Assembly: GCA_022432975.1 (NCBI GenBank)
Contig: CM039509.1
Span: forward strand, 12,294,095-12,358,094
DNA: 64,000 nt
Direction: 5' to 3'
DNA from: Begonia masoniana
Taxonomy: Eukaryota; Streptophyta; Magnoliopsida; Cucurbitales; Begoniaceae
Shown here: piece by piece, positions 1-11,472 of the stretch
Numbering within the stretch: position 1 is the stretch's first letter
Layout of the letters: the number at the start of each line of letters is the position of its first letter
The notes under the pieces: generated by a model
The model's input: only the letters and a program-made list of their open reading frames with translations
Database searches by the model: none
What the model was told of the DNA's origin: nothing
Position numbers and translations under genes: made by a program

Positions 1-136
1 CTTGGTCTGGTTTGGTGACCAAGTTCGAATGAGGGATCAGAATGGAAAAGCTTATTTTCCGAGCTGTTGGTTTTACAGCTCAGAAAAATCCGATCAGTTT
101 CGGATTTCACAGGAAGCAAGGGGTGACCCCCTTCCC

Positions 137-144
137 TATAAATA
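137..144 (+). promoter_or_regulatory. TATA box of the LARD-like 5' LTR
   Basis: TATAAATA in the context CCCTATAAATAGAGCC, the same as at 5751-5758 in the partner LTR and at 32619-32626 in a related solo LTR. Transcription would start roughly 30 bp downstream, before the CT-rich leader. Confidence 0.6.
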
Positions 145-1589
145 GAGCCTTCAGTGGAGGAAGGAAACTCACACCGAAACTATTTTCTCCCTTTCGAGTT
201 CTTATGAGAACTTACCTCGGACTTCTGAAGCAGTGAGCAGCGAGCAGCCGAGCTTCGACAAACTCCTCCGATTGTAGTCGAGCTCTCCGTCGAAGCTCTC
301 TCTCTCTCTCGGCTTCCACCGACGAACACCGTAGAGTAAGGATTCTCTCTCCCTCGCTCCGTTCCTCTCTGTCGCACTCCCTCTCTCTCTAGTTCTCCTC
401 ATTTCCCTCTCTGTTAATTTCTCTGTTCCTCACTATCCCTTTTTCCTTCGGCAGAAATCGCGAGGAAGAAGCACTGGTTCAGTTTTAAGGAAAAACTGAA
501 TCGGTTCAATTAAGGCAACCTGACCCAAACCTGAACCAGCTAGTGAACCGAACCGGTTCACTTATGTCAACTTGACCCAACCCGGTAGTGTTCACCCGAA
601 CCGGACCCGACCCGATTTTCGACCCGAATCAATCCGGACCGATCAAAATTTAACCGGTATGAAATTCTACCCAAATTCTTTTAAAGTTGGAATAAATTAA
701 GTGGGATTTTAATATTTATATTCGAATTAGGCAGAAAAGATTTTTGGAACCGTCCGATTCAATCCTAATCGATCCAACCGATCCGATCCGACCTAAGATT
801 TCAACGTAAGAAAATTCTGCTCAATTTACTTTGAAAATTAGATTTATTAAGTATGATATTAATCTCAAAGATTCTATATTGAGCAGGATATTATTTTGGA
901 AAATTTTGGAAAATCTCGATAAACGTTAATTGCTCGGAATCCAAGTAAGTGAAATACAAGTTTTGGCTATGGCCCTACATCACAAGATATAAATACTATT
1001 TTATTATTATTTTATTTTTATCACACGTTTTCGATGATTGCGCACATATGTTAGAATATCGATATAGAATTGTTTAAAAAGATAAAATGGATAGGTTATT
1101 TGCATGTGTATGAAAAAATAAAAGGGAATTGACGGAAAATGCGATAGCAAAAGCCTGAACGACAGTGAGATGGTGAGCTTGAGCATATGTTTTAACGTGA
1201 TAGCAAAAGCCTGAACGACAGTGAGATGGTGAGCATGATCGTTAAAATTAAAAGTAAAAGATGACGAAGCCTGAACAACAATGAGATGGCTAAGTCTTAA
1301 AAGAATGTTGAATTTCAACCAGTATGCAACTGTTAACAGGATTCGGTAAAAGTAAAAGTAAAAGTAAAAGTTTTGCAACTTGCACGTATTTCTACTTACT
1401 GAGATTTTCTCACAGTTTTGTTTTAACTTGTGATGTAGGTGAGTTTTTATCTGAGGAAGAACTAGCTGCAATTGAGAACCCTCCAGTGGCAAGCGAGCAA
1501 TACAGTGTAACAACCCCTTATCCCAGCAAGATATTGTCCGCTTTGGGGATTGGGCCGTAGCCCAATATCCTCCCCTCACAGCTTTGTTT

Positions 1590-1670
1590 GGCGAGAACTT
1601 CCCAGAAGGTCACCCAACCTGAAATTGCTCTCGCCGAAGCACTTTTAACTTCGGAGTTCTTATGGGATCC
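1590..1670 (-). other. 5S rRNA-derived segment in Cassandra 3' LTR
   Basis: On the minus strand this reads GGATCCCATAAGAACTCCG, then AAGTTAAAAGTGCTT, CGGCGAGAG and GGTTGGGTGACC, then CTGGGAAGTTCTCG. These match plant 5S rRNA in order, including diverged box A and box C regions of the RNA polymerase III internal promoter. The beginning and the 3' end of true 5S rRNA are absent, so it is not a 5S gene. Confidence 0.9.
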
Positions 1671-2037
1671 GTTGCCAATTGTACTCCAAAACGCGTCTTG
1701 CTATGTTAGAAGGGTCTTTTTACATATGTTTCATTTCCACATACTTCCCCAAGCGATGTGGGATTGTGACGACCCCCTTTTTACGACCTGTCACCTTCCG
1801 GTTCGCCCGCGTGGACGTACCACCATCCGGGTTCCGGTTCGTGCAGCCATCGTACCCATACGTGCATATTTGGGTCATCACAATCACCCCCCTTCGGGGG
1901 CCCAACGTCCTCGTTGGCCACATTTCCGGTTGGGTACAGGCTCTGATACCATTTGTAACGACCCCTTATCCCAGCAAGATATTGTCCGCTCTGGGGATTG
2001 GGCCGCAGCCCAATATCCTCCCTTCACGGCTTTGTTT

Positions 2038-2118
2038 GGCGAGAACTTCCCAGAAGGTCACCCAACCTGAAATTGCTCTCGCCGAAGCACTTTTAACTTC
2101 TGAGTTCTTATGGGATCC
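2038..2118 (-). other. 5S rRNA-derived segment in Cassandra 5' LTR
   Basis: Same 81-bp segment as at 1590-1670, nearly identical. In the minus-strand orientation of the element this is the upstream copy, from which a transcript could start. Confidence 0.88.
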
Positions 2119-2674
2119 GTTGCCAATTGTGCTCCAAAACGCGTCTTGCTATGTTGGAAGGGTCTCTTTACATATGTTTCATTTCCACATACTTCCCCAA
2201 GCGATGTGGGATTGTAACGACCCCCTTTTTACGACCTGTCACCTTCCGGTTCGCCAGCACGGACGTACCACCATCCGGGTTCCGGTTCGTGCAGCCATTG
2301 TACCCATACGTGCATATTCGGGTCATCACATACAGAAGAAGAAGATATTGTTGAATTCGAAGAAATGATTTAAATTAAGTATGTTTTAGTTTTCAAACGA
2401 TATTTAAAGCTTTGTTTTAACTTTAAGACTTTGAATAATTATGTTGAATTTTTATTAAATAAAGTTTCATTAAATGTTTTAATTATGCGATGGTTTCAAG
2501 ATTTTGACAAATTAATTATCAAAGCTTCCGCGATATTTAAATTTTTAATTAATATGTTTTAAAATTTAAAATTTTGATTTAACGCTCGATTTCAAAAATC
2601 AATTTGAGGAAAATTTTAGAGTTTTCAAAATTAGGGTTTCAAATTTGGGATTTTTAAATCGGGGTGTTACAAAA

Positions 2675-2685
2675 TGGTATCAGAG
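2675..2685 (+). other. Primer binding site (tRNA-iMet type) of LARD-like element
   Basis: TGGTATCAGAG begins three bases after the end of the 5' LTR, the usual position and sequence for Ty3/gypsy elements primed by initiator tRNA-Met. Confidence 0.88.
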
Positions 2686-3399
2686 AAACAAAGTTTATAA
2701 AACGATTCTGTAGACTACTCTGTATGCTCACGTGCACCTGGAAGATTGTCAATCAGCAAGTAAGTGATCAAAAGTTATATTTTGATATAAAAGTACGATG
2801 ATTTTTGTAGTTGATTTCAAAGTAAGTAATTTTTTTTTTTATTCTTTTGCAAATATTTTTTATAAAATCTTAAATTTGTTTTAAAACTTTAATATATATT
2901 TTGTTTAAGAACTTCAAATATTTATTTAAAGCAATTTCAAACCATTTTAAATTATATTTTAGCACAAGTTTTTAAATTTTTGAAGTTATCTCTGTGAGGT
3001 AGATCTGTCCCTAAATCTAAAATAGCAACTACTCCTGATTAAATGATTTGATCCCGATTAATAAACTTCCTTAAAACATATATAAACCCTAGAGCCTAAG
3101 ATACGTATAAAAGGCAAGTATATCACGATTGGATGTTTGAGTATTGAACAACACCAACCTTACTAGTATCCTAACTAGTTTATGGACTTCTCTAATAAAA
3201 CTTTAGAATATTGGCCTGCAATAGTTAGAACAAAAGCCAGTATCCACAACTTGAACTTTTGAAATAGAAGAGTTTATTTAGTCTTAATATTCTCAATTAA
3301 GGATTCACTAAGGATAAGAGATAGAGAGGTATTATGGATTAATTTGAGAATATTATTCAAGACAAGGAATGACAAAGTTAACTTTAAGGATACTTAGAT

Positions 3400-3652
3400 G
3401 ATGATACCTACTCCTCAGAATTTGGTAACCTCAACTCCATTAACAACCACTTATGAATCCTTTTTCGGAGTACACCATAATCTCAAATTTTAGATCGACC
3501 TAATCCTTTAACACAAATAGTTCATAGGGAAAAATTGAGTTATTTGGGCCTCAAAGGATTAATAGGGCGAACAGCTAGTTTTCATATACGAGATAACCAT
3601 CCTAATCATTATGGACGCATTTGCCCAACTGACACGTATGAAGGAATTTATG
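3400..3652 (+). pseudogene. rpoB: Plastid rpoB fragment (nuclear plastid DNA) inside LTR element
   Basis: Translation in two frames separated by a small indel gives [19 protein letters not shown], then [19 protein letters not shown] and [14 protein letters not shown], in the order of the chloroplast RNA polymerase beta subunit. It covers roughly 80 residues of a protein of about 1,070, with several substitutions and a stop between the two parts. It reads as an old plastid-to-nucleus transfer, now inside the interior of the LARD-like element. Flanking bases show no further rpoB similarity that I can see. Confidence 0.8.
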
Positions 3653-5288
3653 TCTTTAGTAATAATTCACCCATAAGATTTATACTATATGAGGATTTAC
3701 TAAAAACATTGTTTGAGTACTTAGAGTTGGATTTGAGTTAAGGAACTATTAACGGGGATAAAATTAATCAATGAGAAGTTGATGAAACAAAGGATGCTAG
3801 AAAAGTTACATTTAGTGGAGAAATTTTTAAACACTCTTAAGGATATAGAATTAATGATTTAGAATAATCCTTGTTCGAGTGAATATAGATATGAAGTTAT
3901 AATTTATAATTTTAAAATTTTGAGATTTTAATTTATTGAAGTGAAGTCGATGAATCTAGGAATAAATTATGTGTGCAAGTGCATAATTTATGATTTAATT
4001 TGGGAGACATAGAAATCAAATGGCACTTGATAAATAGTTGAGGCTATAGTTGATCAAATTGAAGGCAATGAACATAATTATGAGATTTACATTCAAGGGT
4101 GTAGTTAGAATGATCATTGTTTGAGGAACTGTAGGGATGATATCATAATTGAGAATTAACTACATTTTGAGGATATAGTTTATAGAAATGAAATCAATAT
4201 CTTTAAATAAGAATCTAAATTTTGAGGATGTAGTTGATTGGAATAGACTCGAGGATTTATATGGAGATTATTATTTCGGTAAGCATAGATTGATTGTCAT
4301 GAATAATTATATTTTGAGGATATAATTGATTGAGGATATAATTGAGATTTTAAATATGAAATTTATATTTAGGTATTTAATTTAAATAAACATTGCTCAA
4401 GGAATTCTGAAGTTTAGACTTTTCTCAGGAAATTATTAAAATTTTTTAGGATATTTTGATGTTGTAGTTGATCAAAATGACATTGAGGTTTATAGGTATG
4501 AAATTTTTACATATTCAATTTAGGACCTTCATTACCCGAGGAAATTTAGAGTTTATATTTTATTGATCAATTATTTAATTTTGAGGATATAAAAGAGTAA
4601 AAGAAAAATATAAATTCGAGAGTCTTAACTATGTAATTTACATTGAGTATATAACTTAGAATAAATACTGCTAAAGAAAAACATGTACGTTAGATTTTAT
4701 TAGGAAACCTATAAGAATTGTAAGTTTATAGTGAAACTTGACGATACTATGTATGATTTTAGAAATTTGATGTTAGATTACTAGAAATAGATATTGAATA
4801 GTATAATAGAGAAATATTCATAAACCTAAAGAAAATTCAAAATTTAAGAAATTGGACATTTATGTCGATATTAAATTTGGATGACAAATGAATATTTAAG
4901 AATCGCAACTATTAAATCAATATTAATTTTGAGAGAGAGGTTTAATAATTAGTAGGAGTTAAAAACTAATTTTTGACAAAATAAAAGAAGTTTAAGTATA
5001 TGGATGAGAATATTTAGAAACAAACAAATACAGTTATAAATCAGTGTGACGTAGTAAAAGCTTAGTAAGTCTAACTTACAAACTCGAAGATGAAACAAGG
5101 ATTAATGATATTAGATATGTAAGAAGAAATAAGAAGAAAGAGAATTAAAGAATAAGAAGGTTTTGCTAGTCAGAATTCTTTAGAGAAATAGAAACATGAA
5201 GAAAACAACTTGAGGAAGAGAATAGGGCATGAGAAAGATTTACTCGGAGTTATTCGTGTAATTAAATTTCGAGGACGAAATTTCTTTT

Positions 5289-5301
5289 AAGGAGGGTAGA
5301 T
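5289..5301 (+). other. Polypurine tract of LARD-like element
   Basis: AAGGAGGGTAGAT immediately before the 3' LTR start TGTAACACA, the plus-strand primer position in LTR elements. Confidence 0.75.
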
Positions 5302-7453
5302 TGTAACACATCAATAATTTTCCCAAATCAAACTTAATTAAGGTCCCCAATTTATTATTATCAAACCCTAATTAGTAACCAATTAGGGCAAATCTCCCAA
5401 ATTATAGCTTAATCCAAAAAATTAGATCAAAATTGATATCTTTCCTAAAATCAGACGATACCAAAAATAATAAAAGCCAGAATGAATCTGGACCCTTCAG
5501 GGTGAAGTGTTCAGATTCACCCTCCTCTGAAAATTTGGCATTTACCTAACAATCAATCTAAGAAGCCGATTTGAGAATCAGATGGCTGATTCTCAGCAGT
5601 AAATCCAGCATGAACTTGGTCTGGTTTGGTGACCAAGTTCGAATGAGGGATCAGAATGGAAAAGCTTATTTTCTGAGCTGTTGGTTTTACAGCTCAGAAA
5701 AATCCGATCAGTTTCGGATTTCACGGGAAGCAAGGGGTGACCCCCTTCCCTATAAATAGAGCCTTCGGTGGAGGAGGAAACTCACACCTGAAACTATTCT
5801 CTCCCTTTCGAGTTCTTATGAGAACTTACCTCGGACTTCTGAAGCAGTGAGCAGCGAGCAGCCGAGCTCCGACAAACTCCTCCGATTGTAGTCGAGCACT
5901 TCGTCGAAGCTCTCTCTCTCTCTCAGCTTCCACCGACGAACACCGTAGAGTAAGGATTCTCTCTCCCTCGCTCCGTTCCTCTCTTTCGCACTCCCTCTCT
6001 CTCTAGTTCTCCTCCTTTCCCTCTCTGTTAATTTCTCTGTTCCTCACTCTCCCTTTTTCCTTCGGCAGAAATCGCGAGGAAGAAGCACTAGTTCAGTTTT
6101 AAGGAAAAACTGAACCGGTTCAATTAAGGCAACCTGACCCAAACCTGAACCAGCTAGTGAACCGAACCAGTTCACTTATGTCAACTTGACCCAACCCGGT
6201 AGTGTTCACCCAAACTGGACCCGACCCGATTTTCGACCCGAATCAATCCGGACCGATCAAAATTTAACCGGTATGAAATTCTACTCAAATTCTTATAAAG
6301 TTGGAATAAATTAAGTGGGATTTTAATATTTATATTCGAATTAGGCAGAAAAAATTTTGGAACCGTCCGATTCAATCCAAATCGATCCAACCGATCCGAT
6401 CCGACCTAAGATTTCAACGTAAGAAAATTCTGCTCAATTTACTTCGAAAATTAGATTTATTAAGTAGGATATTAATCTCGAAGATTCTATATTGAGCAGG
6501 ATATTATTTTGGAAAATTTTGAAAAATCTCGATAAACGTTAATTGCTCGGAATCCAAGTAAGTGAAATACAAGTTTTGGCTATGGCCCTACATCACAAGA
6601 TATAAATACTATTTTATTATTATTTTATTTTTATCACACGTTTTTGATGATTGCGCACATATGTTAGAATATCGATATAGAATTGTTTAAAAAGATAAAA
6701 TGGATAGGTTATTTGCATGTGTATGAAAAAATAAAAGGGAATTGACAGAAAATTCGATAGCAAAAGCCTGAACGACAGTAAGATGGTGAGCTTGAGCATA
6801 TGTTTTAACGTGATAGCAAAAGCCTGAACGACAATGAGATGGTGAGCTTGATCGTTAAAATTAAAAGTAAAAGATGACGAAGCCTGAACAACAATGAGAT
6901 GGCTAAGTCTTAAAAGAAGGTTGAATTTCAACCAGTATGCAACTGTTAACAGGATTCGGTAAAAGTAAAAATAAAAGTAAAAGTTTTGTAACTTGCACGT
7001 ATTTCCACTTACTGAGATTTTCTCACAATTTTGTTTTAACTTGTGATGTAGGTGAGTTTTTATCTGAGGAAAAATTAGCAACAATTGAGAACCCTCCAGT
7101 GGCAAGCGAGCATACAGAAGAAGAAGATATTGTTGAATTCGAAGAAATGATTTAAATTAAGTATGTTTTAGTTTTCAAACGATATTTAAAGCTTTGTTTT
7201 AACTTTAAGACTTTGAATAATTACGTTGAATTTTTATTAAATAAAGTTTCATTAAATGTTTTAATTATGCGATGGTTTCAAGATTTTGACAAATTTATTA
7301 TCAAAGCTTCCGCGATATTTAAGTTTTTAATTAATATGTTTTAAATTTTAAAATTTTGATTTAACGCTCGATTTCAAAAATCAATTTGAGGAAAATTTTA
7401 GAGTTTTCAAAATTAAGGTTTCAAATTGGGGATTTTTAAATCGGGGTGTTACA
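5302..7453 (+). mobile_element. 3' LTR of LARD-like element (2,152 bp)
   Basis: Runs from TGTAACACATC to GGGGTGTTACA and gives the full LTR, including the 312 bp missing at the window start. TATAAATA is at 5751-5758. It contains no Cassandra copy, so the Cassandra insertion came after this element. The matching 5' TSD is outside the window. Confidence 0.9.
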
Positions 7454-7540
7454 TTTATAGTCAATAACTTTCTGATGACCACTCTAAGCAGGATTACAAT
7501 TTACAGTAGCTAAACAGTTACCGCTAGATGAACTAGTCAA

Positions 7541-8430
7541 TGACTCATGAAAAAGAAGACAAGAGTGTGTTGTTTACCTCTATCTTTCCTTTCATGGAAT
7601 GACAGTCAATCATGCCGTGTTTGGTCTGATAATGATAGACAGGGTTCTTGGTTATATTGATAGCTACAGGTTGATTCCAAAACATCATAATAACTTTTGT
7701 GCTTGATTTTCTCGTTTATGTATATCCCTTTTAACCACATTCCTCAAATTTCAAGAGTTGTAACTTTAACTTCAGCTCTAGCATTGCTGCTAGAAACAAC
7801 TAGTTATTTCTTGCTTTGCCAAATAACCAAATTTCCCTAAAAATAGGTTGTCGACCATCTATTTGTAACAAACCTTTCCCAATCAGCATTGATAAAGACT
7901 ATGATCTGTTTAGTATCTGCCTTGTTGAAGAAGTCATGTTCTAAAGTTCTATTAAGATATCAGGGGGCTCAACACACTGCTCCTAGATGTTCACCAGCCG
8001 AATTGTTCGCAAACTAACCTAACAACAATTAAAAATTCAATATCTGCACATTTGTGTGATAGATCCATCAGTTTTCCCACAAGACAGATGTCTTTTTTTC
8101 ATAACAGGAATTTTTTTTCTTTTTTTTTTCAAGTCCCATTTTTTAAATGAGTTCATAAAATAGGAGTGTCTCAAGACTTACGTCCAAACATACCAGTTTC
8201 GTTTAGAGGATTGAATATGTATATTTGTTGAGAAATGAACATACCTATTTCTGACCAAACCAGTTCAATTACTAGGAAATATTTGACATGTCCAAGATCT
8301 TCAATCTCATGTTCTTTGGCAAGGAATCGCTCTTAAGAGCTGATATTCATTGTATATTGTCTCTTATAAAAACAATATCATCAATATAAACAATAACAAT
8401 AGATTTTTTACCATCAAATGAATGCTTTAG
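7541..8430 (-). pseudogene. Ty1/copia pol relic (reverse transcriptase end and RNase H)
   Basis: On the minus strand about 8425-8350 translates to GKKSIVIVYIDDIVFIRDN, the YxDD catalytic motif of copia reverse transcriptase. About 7960-7770 gives NADWERFVTNRWSTTYF and GNLVIWQSKK, and about 7660-7560 gives NPVYHYQTKH and IDCHSMKGK, all from copia RNase H. Stops and frameshifts interrupt it and no LTRs are recognisable. It lies between exon 4 of the RGLG-like gene and the LARD-like element, so it probably sits in intron 4. Confidence 0.75.
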
Positions 8431-8683
8431 AAGATTGACACTATGAATAGCTATACTTCCTCACTACCTTAGTAAATCCGGGACTTCGAAAAATAGAAAA
8501 TTGATAATGTAATACTTGAGATTTAGATGTTTTGTTGATTATTTCTAATTCTTTGACTCCCATGTACCACGAAGCAACCGAATTAGGGCCTTAGCCTAAA
8601 TACAGACATCAAAACACAAATATTTTCATGATTAATTGATAAAAAAGGAAAATAGTAATTGGTTAAAGGAAAAGTTGAAGAAC

Positions 8684-8797
8684 CTGCAAGCCTCAAGTTT
8701 GGCACAATCTTTCTGTAACAATCCAAAACTTCTTTAAAACACTGACAAGGTGAATGGTCCATTTTAAAGCTAAATACTTCTTGATCATGAGTGGTTG
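8684..8797 (-). CDS. RGLG: RGLG-like E3 ubiquitin ligase, exon 4
   Basis: A 114-nt exon after a short 82-bp intron (8798-8879) ending TTTCTTTCAG|. It encodes ATTHDQEVFSF and YRKIVPNLRLAG, matching the copine-domain stretch that follows GFGD in RGLG proteins. The donor is GCAG|GTTCTT, phase 1. The next exon (family pattern: TSFAPII...) is not found between 1 and 8683, where a copia relic and the LARD-like element lie, so it should be outside the window. Confidence 0.85.
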
Positions 8798-8879
8798 CTG
8801 AAAGAAAAATCAAAATAAATTCAGCCATAAAATAAAAAAAAAAATAACTGAAGTTTGAATAATATAAGAATGAACTTAC

Positions 8880-9020
8880 CATCACCAAAGCCAAAGCAAG
8901 GAATTAAATTATCTTCATCAAAAGGGGCCAAGGTCTTTCCGATAATTGAAATCGCTTTCTCATATGGATTAGGTATATCACTAATGGCATGTAAGCTTCG
9001 ATTGTTAAATGAGACCTTTC
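8880..9020 (-). CDS. RGLG: RGLG-like E3 ubiquitin ligase, exon 3
   Basis: A 141-nt exon with acceptor TTTTAAAG| and donor GATG|GTAAGT. It encodes KVSFNNRSLHAISD, PNPYEKAISIIGKTL and FDEDNLIPCFGFGD, the central conserved run of the copine/vWA domain. The first two bases complete the Gly codon left by exon 2, about 22 kb away. No stop and no frameshift. Confidence 0.88.
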
Positions 9021-9239
9021 CTTTAAAAGAACAACACAAGTGCTTGGTCAGTAAGTTCTACAAATCATAGACAACCATTTTCCCATACTATTATAGCATT
9101 ACATGGCGTTGCAAAAGTTTGTTAATCTTCATCAGAACATAATAACATCTTAAGTTGTAAAATCATACTCTTTTATAGGGAGCAACTCTTATCTCCCTCT
9201 TTTGTATATTTATACTATCACTACAAACTAGGAAAAAAA

Positions 9240-9444
9240 ATATTAGAGTTCTAATGAATAATACTTGGAAAGATAAAATGTTAAGATGAAGAGATGTCAT
9301 TTAGTTATCTTTTAAGATTGTTAAATAATATATTAATTATGTCTTTTGATCTCTTTATTTAAAATGAAGATTATAGCATAGGAAGGGATTATCTGGTTAT
9401 TTTATAATTTCATCTCATCTTTTATTTTATTATTATAGAGTTCG
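9240..9444 (+). repeat. Dispersed repeat, copy 1 (MITE-like)
   Basis: About 200 bp resembling 30365-30650: shared blocks include AAGTTAAGATGAAGAGAT-like sequence, TCTTTTAAG, and GGTTATTTT.TAATTTCATCTC followed by TTATTATTATAG. Both copies lie in intron 2 of the RGLG-like gene. No clear terminal inverted repeats. The Tekay-like element begins at its right edge. Confidence 0.5.
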
Positions 9445-11472
9445 TGTAACACCCGAAAATTTCATTTTAAAGATTTCGGGCCATAAGTTTAGAATTCTAA
9501 TATTTTAAGCATTTATAGAGTCTTAATTCGTAGAAATAATAGGTAAAGTCTAAATGGCCAACGGGAAGTTTCGTTAGAGCCCTAAGGATAAATAGAAATA
9601 TTTGGAGGAATAAGGGAGCTTTGGAGAAATCAAATCGATAGACGAAATAACGATTTAAGTTAAGGAATTTAAACTAAGGGCAATTAGGTAAATTATTAAG
9701 TAAAGTTTTATTAAAAACCTAAACTCTCTCTCTCCCCTCACTTTTCTTCTCCCTCACGAATACTCTCCCTCTCCCTCGCGATTGCTCCTTCTCCATCGCC
9801 AATCCTCAACGCCGGCGACTCCTCCGATTCCGGCGATCTTCTTTCCCCTTTTCTTCGACAAAACAACGTGCTAGGTAAGTTCTACACTCTAGACAAGTTT
9901 ATTTGTAGTTTTGGAGTTATTTTGATTTAGGGTTTGTGAAGAAATTTAGGGGTTTTGTTAGAAATCGTTAGGGTTATTTATTTATTACTCAATGATGGTG
10001 TATTAGTGATTATTGAGGTTGTTGGAATAGAGTAATGGTGTTGGTTGAGGTTTAATGTTAAGTGTAGGTTGTTGGAAATGTAGTTGGGCACCATTAATGG
10101 AGTTTTGGAGTTAGTGAGCATTAAGTGCTCGATGAAATGCCCGAATAAAATGGATTAGAGTTTTTAGAAGAATTTGTCCTAGTTCGAGATGTCGATTTGT
10201 TTAGATTGATGTTTGAGAGTCGATATTAATGATGTATTGTTGAATGCCCTAGGTAACCCAAGCTTAAAGGACGGTGCTCAGCATATCTAGGACGCCAGGT
10301 AAGTGAGTGTTAGGTTTCCGGCCCCTAAGGCCCTACGTCGTAACGATGTTGATTATGTTTATTGTGACGAAGTTAGATAGTTATACGGGTTGATGGTAAG
10401 AAGGGTAGTTAAGTAGTGCCTTAGCGAAGTTTAGTGGTCCTTCGATAGATGTTTCTAAGTATGTCTCCTCATGCATCATGTTTTCTTAAAGTGCATACGA
10501 ACTATTTATGAATATGTTTTATGAAATATTAAGACAACGAATGATCATGAATTCTGACTGATGTAAGTTTCTCACGGGTCTGATTGTATGTTTCTCACGG
10601 GACTAATTGTATGTTTCTCACGAGACAAATTGTATGTTTCTCACGAGACAAATTGTATGTTTCTCACGGGACTAATTGTATGTTTGTCACGGGGCAAGTT
10701 ATGGTTCTCACGGGGCAAGAGAAAGGATTTACGAAACGAAACGAAACTGTTTTATGAATGTCATGCATATATGTAATGTTATGTTTAGCACGCTCCTTAC
10801 TAAGCATTAGGCTTAATGTAATTATCGTATGATGTAGGTGACGAGAACGAAGGTGAGGAACCTCCTTATGACGATCAAGTGTAGCTGGTCGATGAGCGGA
10901 ACTCGTGGCGGCGGAGCGTGTTTTGGCAGGGCTAATTGACTCACGGTTAGGTGTTTTTGAGAGTTTTTGGGAAATGTTGGGGCAATGATAATTGTAGGAT
11001 TTGATATGTTTTAGGATGTATGGAGATCGGATAGATTATGCATTGTGCTTTTAAAGTGTTTTGATGTTTTTCAAACAGGAAGGATATGTTAAAATTTTAA
11101 ACGGAACCACGCGGTTCGTTTTTATGAAATTGATTTCGTTTAAAGTAAATTATGTTGGTTTTGAGAATTTTGAGTAAAGTCATGTTTGAGGTGTAATTTT
11201 ATGGAAGTATGAATGGATTGGGTGAAGAAGTGGTGAGAAAAAGTGCGAAGTTATAGTGTTACTGTGTGTTGTGTTTTGTGATGTTAAGAATGGTGAAGTG
11301 CAGGGCGTGTAAGGGTGAAGAAAAGAGAAAGGGGGAGAAAGAAACTCGGCTCTTTGGAGGAAATCCAGAGAGCCTACCGATTGCTCGCCTCTGGTCACTC
11401 GCAGGTCGCTGCTCTCTGGAGAAATCCAGAGAGCGTGGCGACTAATCGCCACAATTGTGGCGATCAGTCGCC
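9445..11472 (+). mobile_element. 5' LTR of Tekay-like element, 3' end deleted
   Basis: Starts TGTAACACCCG and is collinear with the LTR at 15188. Similarity stops at 11472 inside a palindrome (GGCGATCAGTCGCC). The last part of the LTR, the primer site and the 5' half of gag are missing here, so a deletion fused LTR to gag. Preceding bases GTTCG (9440-9444) equal those after the 3' LTR (19458-19462), a probable TSD. It carries only about six units of the 23-bp repeat (10562-10700). Confidence 0.88.
10562..10700 (+). repeat. Short 23-bp tandem array in Tekay-like 5' LTR
   Basis: About six variable units built on GTATGTTTCTCAC, of which only two are the GAGACAAATT variant; the others read GGGTCTGATT, GGGACTAATT or GGGGCAAGTT. 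This is the unexpanded state of the array at 16358-18404. Confidence 0.9.

Larger units (their letters stand above)
1506..2330 (-). mobile_element. Cassandra TRIM retrotransposon, complete, TSD TACAG
   Basis: An 825-bp element with two 377-bp LTRs (1506-1882 and 1954-2330) around only 71 bp of interior (1883-1953). The TSD TACAG is at 1501-1505 and 2331-2335. On the minus strand the LTR begins TGTGATGACCC and ends CGTTACA; next come the primer site AATGGTATCAGAG (1953-1941) and a purine tract GAAGGGGGGTGATT (1896-1883). The LTRs contain 5S rRNA-derived sequence, the hallmark of Cassandra. It codes for no protein and depends on enzymes of other elements. The LTRs differ at few positions, so it is relatively young. 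It sits inside the LTR of the LARD-like element. Confidence 0.95.
1..2671 (+). mobile_element. 5' LTR of LARD-like LTR element, left end cut by window, Cassandra inserted
   Basis: Nearly collinear with 5614-7453 once the 825-bp insertion at 1506-2330 and its 5-bp TSD are removed. It ends ...GGGGTGTTACA at 2671, directly followed by a tRNA-iMet-type primer binding site. About 312 bp of its 5' end are outside the window (compare the LTR at 5302). A TATAAATA box lies at 137-144, followed by a CT-rich leader, as expected of an LTR promoter. The two LTRs differ by scattered substitutions, so the insertion is not very recent. Confidence 0.9.
2672..5301 (+). mobile_element. Non-coding interior of LARD-like element
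   Basis: 2.6 kb of AT-rich sequence between the primer site and the 3' LTR, with no gag or pol ORF. It holds a plastid rpoB fragment (3400-3652). From about 4140 to 4600 it has degenerate copies of a GAGGATATAGTTGAT-like motif. The last 60 bases (AATTTCGAGGACGAAATTTC, then AAGGAGGGTAGA) resemble the normal end of Ty3/gypsy pol plus polypurine tract. Long LTRs with a non-coding interior fit a large retrotransposon derivative that needs enzymes from a relative. Confidence 0.75.

Noticed and set aside
1007..1579. 190-codon minus-strand ORF, with a similar one at 6620-7105
   Set aside because: It lies in both LTRs of the LARD-like element, is Phe/Tyr-rich from AT-rich sequence and shows no domain.
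1590..1670. 5S rRNA gene
   Set aside because: Only an internal part of 5S rRNA is present and it is duplicated in both LTRs of a Cassandra element.
1588..2368. ORFs of 160 and 229 codons on the plus strand
   Set aside because: They are antisense readings of the Cassandra LTRs.
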